64,000 bases of DNA from Tieghemostelium lacteum (taxonomy: Eukaryota > Evosea > Eumycetozoa > Dictyosteliales > Raperosteliaceae), in contig LODT01000035.1 of the NCBI GenBank assembly GCA_001606155.1, forward strand, positions 1,292,658-1,356,657, written 5' to 3'. Made by a program: the position numbers and the translations under genes. How positions within the stretch are numbered: position 1 is the first letter of the stretch; every line of letters begins with the position of its first letter. The notes under the pieces are model-generated. The model saw only the letters and a list, made by a program, of their open reading frames with translations, searched no databases and was not told the origin of the DNA. Of this stretch, positions 42,545-53,655 are shown piece after piece.

Positions 42545-44491
42545 TCAAATGTAGATAGGGTTTTGAGTGAAATGTGATTGGAGACTACTGTAATTACATT
42601 TACTGGAATTCATTTGATGGTCAACGTTGGTTGGTGAAATAAAGTGTAAAGGGATTAATTGATGTTGTTGTGGTGATGTTGTAGTTGATGATGAAGAATG
42701 AAAATAAATGATTGGTTGGGGTTGTGGAATAAATGTTGTAACATGACTATTTGGTTGTTGAGTTGAAATTAAATTCATTGAATTGGTTTGTTGATTTTGG
42801 GAATAAATGTTATTTTGGTGGCAAAGACCAATATTGGGTTGTACTAAAAAACCTTGGTGTATGTTGGTCTGAGTTGGCTGTTGCTGTTGTTCATATTCTT
42901 CAGAATCTGATAAATCACCACTATAGGTTGAATAATAAATTCTATTGCTATCTACAAATGGTTGAACATGATTAATAATATTACTACTGTTATTATGAAT
43001 AATATTATTTTGAGTATTTAAATGAGCTTGCGAAATTGATTGTTGAGGATGTGAATAATAAATAAATGAATTAGTTGGTGATAATGATGAAGATAATAAA
43101 TGACTACTATCATTATTACTAGTGTTATTATTATTGTTGTTTAAAATATAAACATTTTGAGGCTGTTGAATGTATTGAGTGGGTTGGTAAAAAATATATT
43201 CAATATTTTGTTGTGGAATTGGTTGATATTGAGTTTGTTGTTGTAATTGAGGCAAAGTATTAAAAATCTTTGATTTGTTATTATTATTATTCGATATTAT
43301 TTCAATAGGTTTTGGTGTAAAATATATTGTAGCAGGTGGTTGTGTTGTTATAGGAATAACAGGTTGTAGTATTGGTTGAGGAATTGGTGGAGGTAAAATA
43401 ATAGGAATTTGTTGTAATATTGGTTGTGAAAAAATTTGAATATTACTTTGTTGTTGTGGTGATTGAAAAAGTACATTGTTTTTACTAATATTGTTATGAT
43501 TATTATTGGAAACTAAAGAATTTGATAAATTGGTTGAAAATGTTTGTAGTAGATCATCTACAAATGTTGATGAACTTGGAATGAGATGATCTAAAACCGA
43601 ATCATTTTGATTGAACCAACTGTGATTTAGAGCATTATAGGAATTGATTCTAGCTCTAGGGTCCAATGTTAAAAGTTTAGATGCAAGATCTAATACATGT
43701 GGTAGAAATTGAAGATATGGAAAAGAATCCAGTAGTGATTTTTGAGGATACTCTGGAAACTTTTGAATTAGATTATTGTCTGGGTATAATTTACTATTAG
43801 AGATACCAGGCCAATTAGATTCTTTAGGTGTACCAAATCTCTTAAAGATCAATTGTAACTGCTGTAATTCAATTTCACCTGCAAACAGGTAGCTGTTGGT
43901 AACCATTTCCATTAGTATACAACCAATACTCCACATGTCAATTTCAGGACCATATTTTGTAGATCCCATCAGCAGTTCTGGTGGTCTGTAGTATAGGGAG
44001 ACTACATTACTTGACAGACACTGATTGGCTTCCAATCTACAATCGGTAGAAAGTCCAAAATCAGTAAGTTTTATCACACCATCAGGAGACAATAGTAAAT
44101 TTGCAGGTTTTATATCTCTGTGCATTACATTTCTGCTGTGACATTGGTAAACAGCTTCCAATAGTTGTCTTGTTATATTCTTTATAGTCTTTAAATCAAT
44201 TACGGTTTGGGGATTGGAAATGATCTTCCAAAGATCTCTTCCTACAAATTCCATAACCAAAAACAAGTGTTTTCCATTGTCAGTATAGAAATGGTCAATT
44301 AAATTCACAATATTTGACTGATTTCTCAGACGTGTCAGATATTTAACTTCAATAGAGGTACCATCATCTTCTTTGGGTACATTCATTATCTGTTTTAAAG
44401 CTACTGTTCTACCAGTATGTCGATTTACAGCTCTATATACATATCCATAGGTACCTTCTCCTACTCTTTCAATAATTATATAATCTTCCAT
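42545..44491 (-). CDS. CDK-like (CMGC) serine/threonine protein kinase with polyQ/N tail
   Basis: The product has 648 residues in one exon. The kinase domain is residues 4-292: Gly loop GEGTYGYV with Thr and Tyr at the CDK inhibitory positions, VALKQI lysine, HRDIKPANLL catalytic loop, DFGLS, and PPELLMG in place of APE. The segment replacing PSTAIRE is EDDGTSIEVKYL. The insert LFAGEIELQQLQLIFKRFGT is typical of cyclin-dependent kinases. The activation loop VVSLYYRPPE lacks a Thr at the T160 position, so activation may differ. The rest is a Gln/Asn/Pro-rich tail. It resembles the several dictyostelid CDK-like kinases of unknown role rather than CDK1. Confidence 0.9.
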   Translation of the reverse strand: MEDYIIIERVGEGTYGYVYRAVNRHTGRTVALKQIMNVPKEDDGTSIEVKYLTRLRNQSNIVNLIDHFYTDNGKHLFLVMEFVGRDLWKIISNPQTVIDLKTIKNITRQLLEAVYQCHSRNVMHRDIKPANLLLSPDGVIKLTDFGLSTDCRLEANQCLSSNVVSLYYRPPELLMGSTKYGPEIDMWSIGCILMEMVTNSYLFAGEIELQQLQLIFKRFGTPKESNWPGISNSKLYPDNNLIQKFPEYPQKSLLDSFPYLQFLPHVLDLASKLLTLDPRARINSYNALNHSWFNQNDSVLDHLIPSSSTFVDDLLQTFSTNLSNSLVSNNNHNNISKNNVLFQSPQQQSNIQIFSQPILQQIPIILPPPIPQPILQPVIPITTQPPATIYFTPKPIEIISNNNNNKSKIFNTLPQLQQQTQYQPIPQQNIEYIFYQPTQYIQQPQNVYILNNNNNNTSNNDSSHLLSSSLSPTNSFIYYSHPQQSISQAHLNTQNNIIHNNSSNIINHVQPFVDSNRIYYSTYSGDLSDSEEYEQQQQPTQTNIHQGFLVQPNIGLCHQNNIYSQNQQTNSMNLISTQQPNSHVTTFIPQPQPIIYFHSSSSTTTSPQQHQLIPLHFISPTNVDHQMNSSKCNYSSLQSHFTQNPIYI

Positions 44492-45427
44492 CTTTTAGTA
44501 GTAAAAAGAGGATTTCACTGCTCTCTATTTATATTACTTTTACTTATTTTCTCCAATTTTTTATTGTTTAAATGCCTCTAATTTAAATATATGTATATTT
44601 GTTTTATATTTAAAGGAGAAATTGGTGTCAATTTATCTCTGATGTGTGATAATAATAATTGGTGTACAATTTTCAAAGCAATTGAAAAAAAATAAGAAAA
44701 AGAGAGTGGGGTGTGTAATGTCCGGACAAATTTTATGTGTGTTTTTTGATTATTATTTTTCCTTTTTCTCTTAAAGAAGCTTTGTTTAACCGAGTATGAT
44801 GTTATTTCTAATAATTCATAAATAAATATTTAAAAAAAAATAATTATAATACAATAAAATGAAATGAGGAGCTTTTCGTACCAAATATCAAATTCTAAGA
44901 ACAGAGATTCATCTTTCATAATCATAAAATTAATTAATTCCTTCAAATGATGGTTTTTTTTTTTTAAAAAGGCACATTCAATATTTTTTTTATAATATGT
45001 GGGGGAGTAAAAAGCAATAAAAAATAAAAATCATAAAAATGAAAAAACTTAAGGTCCAATCATCAGTGACAAGTTTTTATTCAATTTTGAAGAGGTGTAT
45101 GAACATTTAGGGCTTTTTCCTCACACAAGTACTACATAGAATTTTAATTCAAATTATTCTATTTTTCAGATTCAATTCTCTTTTGGAATTTGTTTTAATT
45201 GAAAAACTCCAATATACGTCTAAAAACATGTTTTTAATAAAAATCATTGATTCAAATTTGACAAGTGAAAAGAGATGTTGAAATAAAAAAAAAATCTTTA
45301 GGTTGTTAGTGTAGAATAAGGGGGGTAACTCTGATATATTTTTTTTATTTTTTTCTTTTAGGTAATGGTAAAGTGGGTGTTGTTGGGATATTTTTGATTA
45401 GAGATAATTTGGGTATTATTTTTTTTT
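44492..45427. other. Spacer: kinase promoter and AP-3 beta 3' flank
   Basis: This is 936 bases without an ORF of coding character. The 300 bases next to 44492 should contain the kinase promoter. A palindromic TGTCCGGACA lies at 44718-44727, rare for its GC content in this DNA. The remainder is AT-rich with short T runs. Confidence 0.4.
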
Positions 45428-48400
45428 TTACTTTTGAATTATATCACCCAATTTCTTGAGTAGTAACATTGCAGTTAGACAATCTCCAGAACGACATTGA
45501 ACATGGGCACTATGAGTGACAGTATTCAATTGAATATTCACCAGAATTGGTAGATGTTTGAGTAGAGTTGTACCAGAAAGAGTGTAACGGTAGTTATTGT
45601 AACTATTATTATCAGATTGACTCTTGGCAATTGGTTGTAAATTAATAGACTCTAGTATCAAAGATAACAGTGCATTTGGATTCTGTTTAAGAGTGTCACC
45701 AAATTCCAGATTCTCTTCCTCTGCAGTTGTGGTTTGCAATTGTGTGTATGTCTCCTCCCATTGAGATACATCCTCAAATTCCAAAGGTACTATAAGTTCA
45801 CCAATAATTGGTGTTAAACTTACATTAGAAATACCCTTATCCGATTGAATTTCAAATTTAGCAGGTTGAGAAGCTGAATTAAATAGCAAGTGAATCTCTT
45901 TCTCTACCAATTGACCAGGAGACAATTGTTCAATTTCTTCAAATTCCAGTAACTTGCTACCTTCAATCAATGTTTTTTTACCTATATGTATTGAGCTTAT
46001 ATTACCATCTGATAATGTATTTTTAATGAATAATCTAATGGTATTATATCCTTTAGCTTCTTCTTGTGTTTCTTGTATCTCTTCTTGTTGTTCTTCTACA
46101 TGTTCTTCGTTATCCTCTTCATCATCTTCACCTTCTAAAACCTTTTTAACAGTCTTTGTTGTTTGTTGTTGTTGTTGTTGAGGTAACAATGGTTGAGGAG
46201 CACCTCTAACAAAACAATATTCAATAGATAGACCATTACCAACAGTAGATTTCAAAAGAATCTTTTTAACAGATTGACTTGTAGTTTGATAGTCTTCATT
46301 CAATGTCAATTTCTTCATTTCAACTACCAAATTATGATCAGAAACACCAAATAGTTCATCCATTTCATCTTCATCCATATTTTCATTTTCCTCATCTTCA
46401 TTTTTCTTGTGATGTTTCTTTGATTTCTTTTTAGACTTTTTATCTTTCTTTTTCTTTCCAGATTCTTCATCACTATTAAAGAAAGCTTCTAATTCATCTT
46501 CTTCCTCTTCCTCTTCTTCTTCCTCTTCTTCTTCATCTTCACCACTATATTCTTCATCTTCATCTTCATCTTCATCATCGTCAGAATAGAAAGATGATTC
46601 AAATTCATTTTTAAATGATAGTTTCTGAGTTTGAACATCAGGTACCCATTTTTGTTTTGGTTGTCTAAGAGATGGGTCAGAAGCTTCTGCTGGGAAATCA
46701 GGTAGAGTTTGATAACCCATTGCAGAGTGATTGACAATATGTGATAAAGAACCAAGAGTGAAACGTTGTCTATCCTCAGAGACAGAAGTCTCAGTTGGAA
46801 CAGGTTTCTGATTGACAAATAGTGCTTTGGCATTCTGAGATAGTAATGGAGTGTTATCAGTATTAACTAAAAGATATCTCATAATTCTACTACTGTCTCT
46901 AATATCATAGTTCAAATCGAATTTAGCCTGGTTGAGTAGATACTGAAATATCAAAGTTGTCTTCTCTTGCACTTTTACATTGTTTTCCGATGCAAAATGT
47001 AATTTTGCTGCTAAATTCAAAATTTGTTGTTTTACAGATTCGTGTTCATCAGAGAAGGATTTTGCCAATTTTCTCAGGATATCTGGTGCAACCATTGGAA
47101 TCTTGTGACTGTATTCGCCAATTACCCAAATAATACTAGCTCTTGCTGAAGGTACTTGTAATGTATCCAATAGTCTAGCTAAATGAATTATTATATTATC
47201 ATATTTAATATTACTGTTATTATTATTATTATCATCATTATTGTTATTGTTATTGTTGTTGTTATCGTCTTTTTTCATATCTAAGTTCAATTGTAAGAGT
47301 CTTTTAAGGACAATTACTGACTCAGCTACTACTATAGAGGAGGTATTGGTAAGAAGTGACATGAGACCAAAGATACAGGATTCAGTGACATCTGGGATAG
47401 TGGAAGCACATGAGCCTATAGCTTGAATGGTAGCAGCTACAAACTTTTTATCTTCATTTTTAATGTATTCTTTGAATTCTTTTAAAATTCTTGAAATGTT
47501 GACTGGGGTTGCTAGACGTGTGAGAATTTCAAGTTTCAGTTTAATGCAGTATTCTGGGTCTTGACTGTTGATAAAGAACTCTGAGAGATAAGGTTCGAAC
47601 ATGTTAGGTCTCATAGTGACCATTGTGGAGATATTGGTTAAGATGATATATTGTACCTCTTGATTAGTGTGTAATAGACGTACTAGAGATTTACCAACTT
47701 TTTGAGCTTCGATAACTGGTGCACAATTGAAATAGAGTGAGCTTACTGCCATTACAACTGCATTGTTACGTGATTGTAATAGCGGTATTGAACTCTTTAG
47801 TAGTAGTCTATGGTCTTGATCAATTTCCTCGCTGTCAAAGGACTCTGAATGCTTACTGTTATTATCATCTTCATCGTCAGAATAGAAGCTAGATGACTTC
47901 TTTTTATACTGTTTATGTGGTGTTACTGTATTCTGTTGTTGTGGTGCTGATTTGTTGTTGTCAAAAATGTGGATATCAGGACACTTAAATTGAGTTCTAG
48001 CATATCTAGACAACAAGTTTATAGTGATGACTTGTGACCATTCATCAAAATCAGCTAGCAATTGACAAATCTTTCTGTAGTGTTGATGTAGTAGATCAAA
48101 TCTATCAGGACACACTTCATTGAAGGTTACAATAGTTGCACCTAGTACCATTGTACTATTGTCATTTAAAAGTATCTGAATGAGATCAATCAACTCTTCA
48201 GTCTTATCTTCAGACTGATCGAGTTTATGTACTTTTGCAATGGCGAATGCTGCTGCTTTTCTAACGAATGGACTTGAATCTTTTATAGATTTTTCAATTG
48301 CCAATATAATGACTTGAATGATATCCAATACTCTAATACTACTTATAACCCTCAATGCAGAGGCTCTAATGACCTGACTCTGGTCAGTCAATGATTTCTG

Positions 48401-48787
48401 AATAGTATTAATTGCTAACAATGCTGAATCATGTTCAATCTCAGCATAGTGAACTAAATACATATAAACTAGTTTCTTTAATTCTAAATTCTTTGCAATT
48501 ACATTCTTTACTACTGATGGAAATGCTTCTGAAACATCTCTACCTTTTGATAACATCTAGATTTTTTTATAAAATTGGGTGTTATTATAACCACTGTTTT
48601 CCTATAATCGTCTGTATTATATTAATATAATAATATTGACACCTACAGCAATGAGTTTTTTCATTGAATCTAATTTATCTTGATCAGAGTCAGAATCCAA
48701 TTGTTTTTTTAGTTCATCAATTTTGGTATTGGCTGTCTGATCACTAAAGTACCTTCGTTTATTTATATTATTTAATACAGAGTTCAT
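45428..48787 (-). CDS. ap3b1: AP-3 adaptor complex large subunit beta
   Basis: AP-3 beta helps sort cargo from endosomes to lysosome-related vesicles and the contractile vacuole. Exons are 48787-48647 and 48556-45428, joined in phase 0 (donor GTAGGT), giving 1,089 residues. The N-terminal trunk is made of HEAT-like helices with the diagnostic LIRASALR-like phrase VIRASALRVISSIRVLDIIQ and SSPFVRKAAAFAIAKVH. Asn-rich inserts lie near residue 460. The hinge is first strongly acidic (DDDEDEDEDEEYSGEDEEEE) and then Lys-rich (KKKKDKKSKKKSKKHHKK), as in AP-3 beta of other eukaryotes and unlike AP-1 or AP-2. The C-terminal ear follows, ending in CRSGDCLTAMLLLKKLGDII. Confidence 0.93.
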
Positions 48788-49344
48788 CTTTTGTAGGTAC
48801 TATTATTCCAAAACTAAAAAGTTTTTGAAATTTTTTGATAAACAGAGAATAAAATTATATGATCAAATCTAAACTTTTCTAAATAAAAATCTAATAAAAA
48901 AAAAAAAAAAAAAAACATTATTTGCATATTGAGAAATACCAGCAATGTAATAAAAATTTCATTACCCCTATCTCATTATTTTTAGAACTGACTATATGGG
49001 GAATTCAAGGTAAATTTTCATTAAACTATTGATAGAATTTTGTTAAAGCCCAATTAGCTTATAAATCTCAAAAATAAAATGGAGCATATCCTTTTTGGAT
49101 TAACAATATTATAGAGTATTGATTTGAGCCTATCTATACTCATAAAACAACATGTACCGAAAAGACAACTGATCTTGTAATGGTACAAAAGAAATAAAAA
49201 TTGAAAATGGACTCTAATATATCTATAGATATGGGAATGGTCATTTAGAACATTGTTAACAAAGGTGAAGAACGTATTGAGGTACCTAATAATTCCATTA
49301 AAAAATAATTGTAATAAGCTAAACATTTTATTTTGCAATATCGA
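48788..49344. other. Spacer between AP-3 beta and CCT alpha, nothing recognised
   Basis: Next to the AP-3 beta start lies its promoter, with a 19-base A run near 48898-48915 that reads as oligo-T on the transcribed strand. A 94-codon frame on the minus strand (49338-49054) is hydrophobic and basic, lacks family resemblance, and probably arises by chance in 3' flank of the CCT gene's neighbour. No RNA gene is seen. Confidence 0.4.
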
Positions 49345-51101
49345 TTAATGACCATGACCATCATCTTGTTGTTGTTCTTTTGGATTCAAAGTAATCATAT
49401 CATCAATTCTCAGAATGGTGATAGCAGCTTCAGTTGCAAATTTAATACATTTAATCTTTGCAATAGAAGGCTCTAAAACACCAGCTTCGATATTATTTTT
49501 AACTTTACCATTGTACAAATCCAAACCCGAGTAGGAATAAGATTTCTTGGTTTGATCAGTTTGAGCAACGTGATGATAGGATCTCAATTTTGCAACCAAA
49601 TCAGTAGCATCAAGGGCAGCATTAACAGCCAATTGTTTTGGAATGATTAATAGGGATTCAGCAAATTCAGAGATTGCCAATTGTTTTCTTGAACCCATAG
49701 TGGCAGCAAAGTTATCCAAATAGATGGATAGACCACTTTCAACAGCACCACCGCCTGGAACGATTGAACCAGATTCCAAAGTTCTCTTTACAATACAAAG
49801 AGAGTCGTGAATGGATCTTTCCATTTCATCCAACATTACAGAACCAGCACCACGGAGGATAATAGAAGCTGATTTCTTATTGGAGTTCTTTACTAGAATT
49901 AATTCGTCATCGGCAATTCTCTCTTGAACTACTTCTTCACAGGTACCTAGAGTAGTTGGATCAAAGCTTTCTTCACCTTCCAAATTGGATAGAGTTACAT
50001 GAACTGAACCACCACAGGCTTTAGCAATACGTTTGAGATCTTCTTTTTTACATCTTCTAACAGCCATTGCACCGGCTTCTACAAAATATTTAAGACAGAG
50101 GTCATCGATACCTTTAGTTGTCAAAATGACATTGGCACCACTGGCTAAAATCAATTGAATACGTTCCTTGACAATATCATTCTCACGGTCTCTAATGGCT
50201 TCTAAATCATTGACATTGGTGACAACAACCTTCTGACCGAGTTTCATTTTTGTCTTTTGTAAATTGAAATCCAAAAATGCAATTTTTGCATTTGTAATCT
50301 TTTTGGGCATACCTTCACTAGCAACGGTACAATTCAATGCGTAACCTTCAACCAGTACACTCTCTTTAGCAGACTTTCCATGAGCCTTTAGGATATTTAC
50401 TGCATTGATTGGGTATTTGACATCACCCTTGTAGTCAATAGTCTTGACACGGTTCATTGCCTCCACAACCATCTTGGAGAAGAACTCTGAATCATCACCA
50501 ATAATCTTTGATGACATGGATGTTCTGGCAATGTTTATAATGTAGTCTTTTGGTAGAGTCTCAACTTTAACAGAGAGACAATCGTTAATGTATTTAATAG
50601 CCTCTGTACAGGCAATTCTGTAACCACTGATAATAACAGTTGGATGAATCTTTCTCTGTACCAATTCATTGGCTCTCTTTAGTAACTCTGCTGCTAGAAT
50701 TACAACACTAGTTGTACCGTCACCAACTTCCTGGTCTTGTAAATCTGCCAATTGTACTAATACCTTAGCTGCTGGATGTTCAACTTCTAATAGTTTCAAT
50801 ATGGTTGCACCATCATTGGTAATTGTCACATCACCTATATTGTCTACCAACATTTTATCTAATCCAATTGGTCCCAATGATGTCTTTACAATATTAGAAA
50901 TTGCTGCTACTGCTGTAACTGTATTATTTATTTTTAATATTTCGTATCAGTATTTATAGTCTAGACTCTATAGGATATCATTATCCTAAATATCCAAATC
51001 TTTTCAAATTTTTGCTAAATGAATAAAATACCATTTTGATTTCTAACATCTTGACCTGAAATACGTTCACCATCAATATTTAATACTTTATTACTACTCA
51101 T
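49345..51101 (-). CDS. tcp1: T-complex protein 1 subunit alpha (CCT1)
   Basis: This is one of eight subunits of the cytosolic chaperonin CCT/TRiC, which folds actin, tubulin and WD proteins. Exons are 51101-51032 and 50918-49345. The phase-1 junction gives RNQNVTAVAAISNIVKTSLG, and the total is 547 residues, as in other CCT1 proteins. Group II chaperonin hallmarks include DGATILKLLEVEHPAAKVLV, GDGTTSVV (ATPase), the apical domain near residues 215-365, and GGGAVE. Subunit identity as alpha comes from TSLGPIGLDKMLVDNIGDVT and IHPTVIISGYR. The protein ends in a Gln/His tail (QQQDDGHGH). The intron (51031-50919) is 113 bases. Confidence 0.96.
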
Positions 51102-51407
51102 TTTATAAAATAATAAATATGACTTCTATGCTGTGAATTTGATGAAAATCTAAAAAAAAAAAAAAAAAAAAAATGAAAAAAAAAAAATAATATGATTTGC
51201 AATGGAGATGTAACGTTACTATTAAATATGATAATTTTATAAAAATAATGATTAATACTTGGTTATAATTATAATTTATGATATTAATTATAAGAATTCT
51301 TAAATTTTATATCTTTCTTACAATTCTCGATTTCCCGCTCTTTTTTTTTAAAAATTTTTTATTTTATATTTTGGATTTGATAAGCTAAATCAATTAATCA
51401 AACAAAT
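51102..51407. promoter_or_regulatory. Divergent promoter between CCT alpha and primase large subunit
   Basis: This is a 306-base AT-rich spacer between divergent starts. A-runs at 51151-51171 and 51178-51187 read as oligo-T for the CCT gene. A T-run at 51341-51348 precedes the primase gene. No ORF is present. Confidence 0.5.
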
Positions 51408-52900
51408 ATGAATAGAACAGAAAATAAAACAAAATCTACAAGTGATAAAAATGATAAATCAGGATTTCCATCATTATATATTAAAATTCCAAATATGAAT
51501 TTTAACATGTCAAAATTAGAATATTTTTGTAAAGAAAGATTAACTTGTATGTTTATATGAATATTCATTTTTCAATTATTGATATTATCTAACACCTCTA
51601 TACAAACAAATACAGTATTAAATAAAGTAATGTATTTTGCAGAAAAGGCATTAGTAGAAAAAATGACAACTATAGATATAATAACTGAATTCAAAGAAAT
51701 GAATAAATTCTTTCAAGGTGATGACGAGAGAGATGAGATATCACATTTTTGTCTGAGAATTGCAATGTGTGATTCAGATGATATACAATGGTTTATATCT
51801 GCAGAAGTTCAATTATTGACATTTAAATTCCTTACCATCTCATCATCGACCTATATACAACACCCAGAATTTGGATTTAAAACAGCAACTGAAAATGAAT
51901 TAACTCCAGAAGAATTAAAATACATTCAAATGGTAGAAAAATGTGCAACTTTAAAAGATTCTTTATTTAAGGTAATGTTATTAAATTTTTATAATTTCCA
52001 TTTGCAAAATTATTTTATTAATTTAATAATTAATAGATTGGATTCGAAGAAATACCGATATTATTAGAAAATAAGAAATGTGTAATTAAAAAGGGTATTG
52101 CTTATGCACATATTGACCATTTAAAGGATTTGGTATTGAATATCTATAGAAACTATCTAAACTATGCATTGGATAAAGTTAAAGTTGACAAGGCTAGAAT
52201 TAAAGAAGAGTTTCCAGAGGTAATTGAATTCTTTCAGACTCTACCAAGACACACAGCAAAGAGAGCACAAAACGCAGCAGTTACAAAAGAGGAGGTATTT
52301 CCACTTTCCAAGACTTCTTTCCCTCTTTGTATGAGAGTAATGCATGACTCATTACTGAGAACCAGTCAACTCAAACACGAAGGTCGTTTGGAATTTTCAA
52401 CATTTCTCAAAGGTATTGGATTACCTTATGAAGAAGCTATTCAGTATTGGAAGACTGCATTCAGTAAGAGAGTAACTGCCAATGAATTTGATAAAGAGTA
52501 TACCTATACATTCAGACATACCTATGGTCTAGAAGGTAAAGGTATCAGTTATTCACCATACAGTTGTGCTAAAATCATTCCAAAAATACCATCAGGTTTC
52601 GACCAAGTTCATGGATGTCCTTATATGTGGCCTGCTGATAGACTAGAACAGAAACTACTGGAATTGGGTATCAATGACATACAAACTGCTGAGATTCTTC
52701 AAAGTGCTACTATTACACCTAATATAGCATGCACTAAACACTTTGAATACCTACATCCTAAAGCAGGTCCACAAAAGGTAATCTCACATCCCAACCAATT
52801 CTTTGAGAGCTCTAGAGAATATTATAAGCAATTGGAACAACAAAAGGATGATCAAGACCCTTTTAAAAAGGATAATGATACTACAAACTCTAATAACTAA
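51408..52900 (+). CDS. prim2: DNA primase large subunit (PRIM2/PRI2)
   Basis: This subunit partners the catalytic primase subunit and DNA polymerase alpha to start Okazaki fragments. Three exons, 51408-51546, 51616-51971 and 52037-52900, give 452 residues; the first junction is phase 1 (ERLTLLNKVMYF) and the second phase 0 (FKIGFEEIPILLEN). The C-terminal Fe-S domain keeps all four ligand cysteines: FPLCMRVMH, YSCAKI, HGCPY and NIACTKHFE. HDSLLRTSQLKHEGRLEFST with FLKGIGLPYEEAI is the strongest family block. The tail is short and Asp/Asn-rich. Length is near the usual 450-510. Confidence 0.94.
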
Positions 52901-52978
52901 AGTTTTATCATAACCTTGTTTTATTAATATATAGACTATACATTATCCTTATTTTATTATTAAACTAAGTTTTTATCA

Positions 52979-53608
52979 TTAATTTGCATGTTTTAAAGAT
53001 AATAATGTATAGTTTCCGTCTAACCATTCAAATAATGCTATTGCAATGGGACCGTGTGGTTCCACAGTTTCATAATTAAAATCAGGATACAATTGTACTG
53101 ATTCATCAGAATTCATATAATTGCCTAATAAATTATATGTTGCTTTCTCTGTGTTATCAATCTTAAATTCTCTCATATTCTTTAATATCATGTCAGCATT
53201 TTGACAGGTTGAATCTTTGGCTTCCTATTGATATTTCATTAACACCTATTAATATGATCTCAATCTGAAGTATGAATTTATAATTTAAAAACCTACTTTT
53301 AAAGTTGCCAATTTTGAAGTAAATAGACCATGTATTGCTACAAATAATATATAAAGTGATGGTGTTTGTGAAGGGAATATATCTGTACAAGTAGTTAAAA
53401 GATTATTAATTTCATTTCTATTGTTTTCTAATATCTCGAAATTCCTGTTAATCTCAGAAATAGCCATTAGTTTTAATCGGTTTTCTGCTTCTTCTAATGC
53501 TTGTTTTCTAATTTGTGGATCTAGTTCAACATTCATATTATTATCTTCTTCAAAATATTCCTCATTATCATCGTCCATTTCATATTCATTTTCATTTTTT
53601 GACACCAT
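52979..53608 (-). CDS. Unidentified acidic helical protein, 185 residues
   Basis: Two exons, 53608-53297 and 53224-52979, join in phase 0 (donor GTAGGT, acceptor CAATAG), giving ATLKEAKDSTCQNADMILKN across the junction. The N-terminus is acidic and Asn-rich (YEMDDDNEEYFEEDNN). The rest is mainly helical, with a helix of the kind LDPQIRKQALEEAENRLKLM. A compact C-terminal part ends HGPIAIALFEWLDGNYTLLS. I do not recognise the family; a small subunit of a larger complex is only a guess. It is convergent with the primase gene and lies downstream of the decayed patatin paralogue. Confidence 0.7.
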
Positions 53609-53655
53609 CTTTCTAAAATTCAAAAAAAAAAAAAAAAATAACAAAAGTCCAATCT

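Noticed and set aside
49054-49338. 94-codon minus-strand frame next to CCT alpha
   Set aside because: It has a hydrophobic and Tyr/Phe/Leu biased composition expected from AT-rich non-coding DNA, no motif, and no splice context. It is kept only as a remark in the spacer entry.
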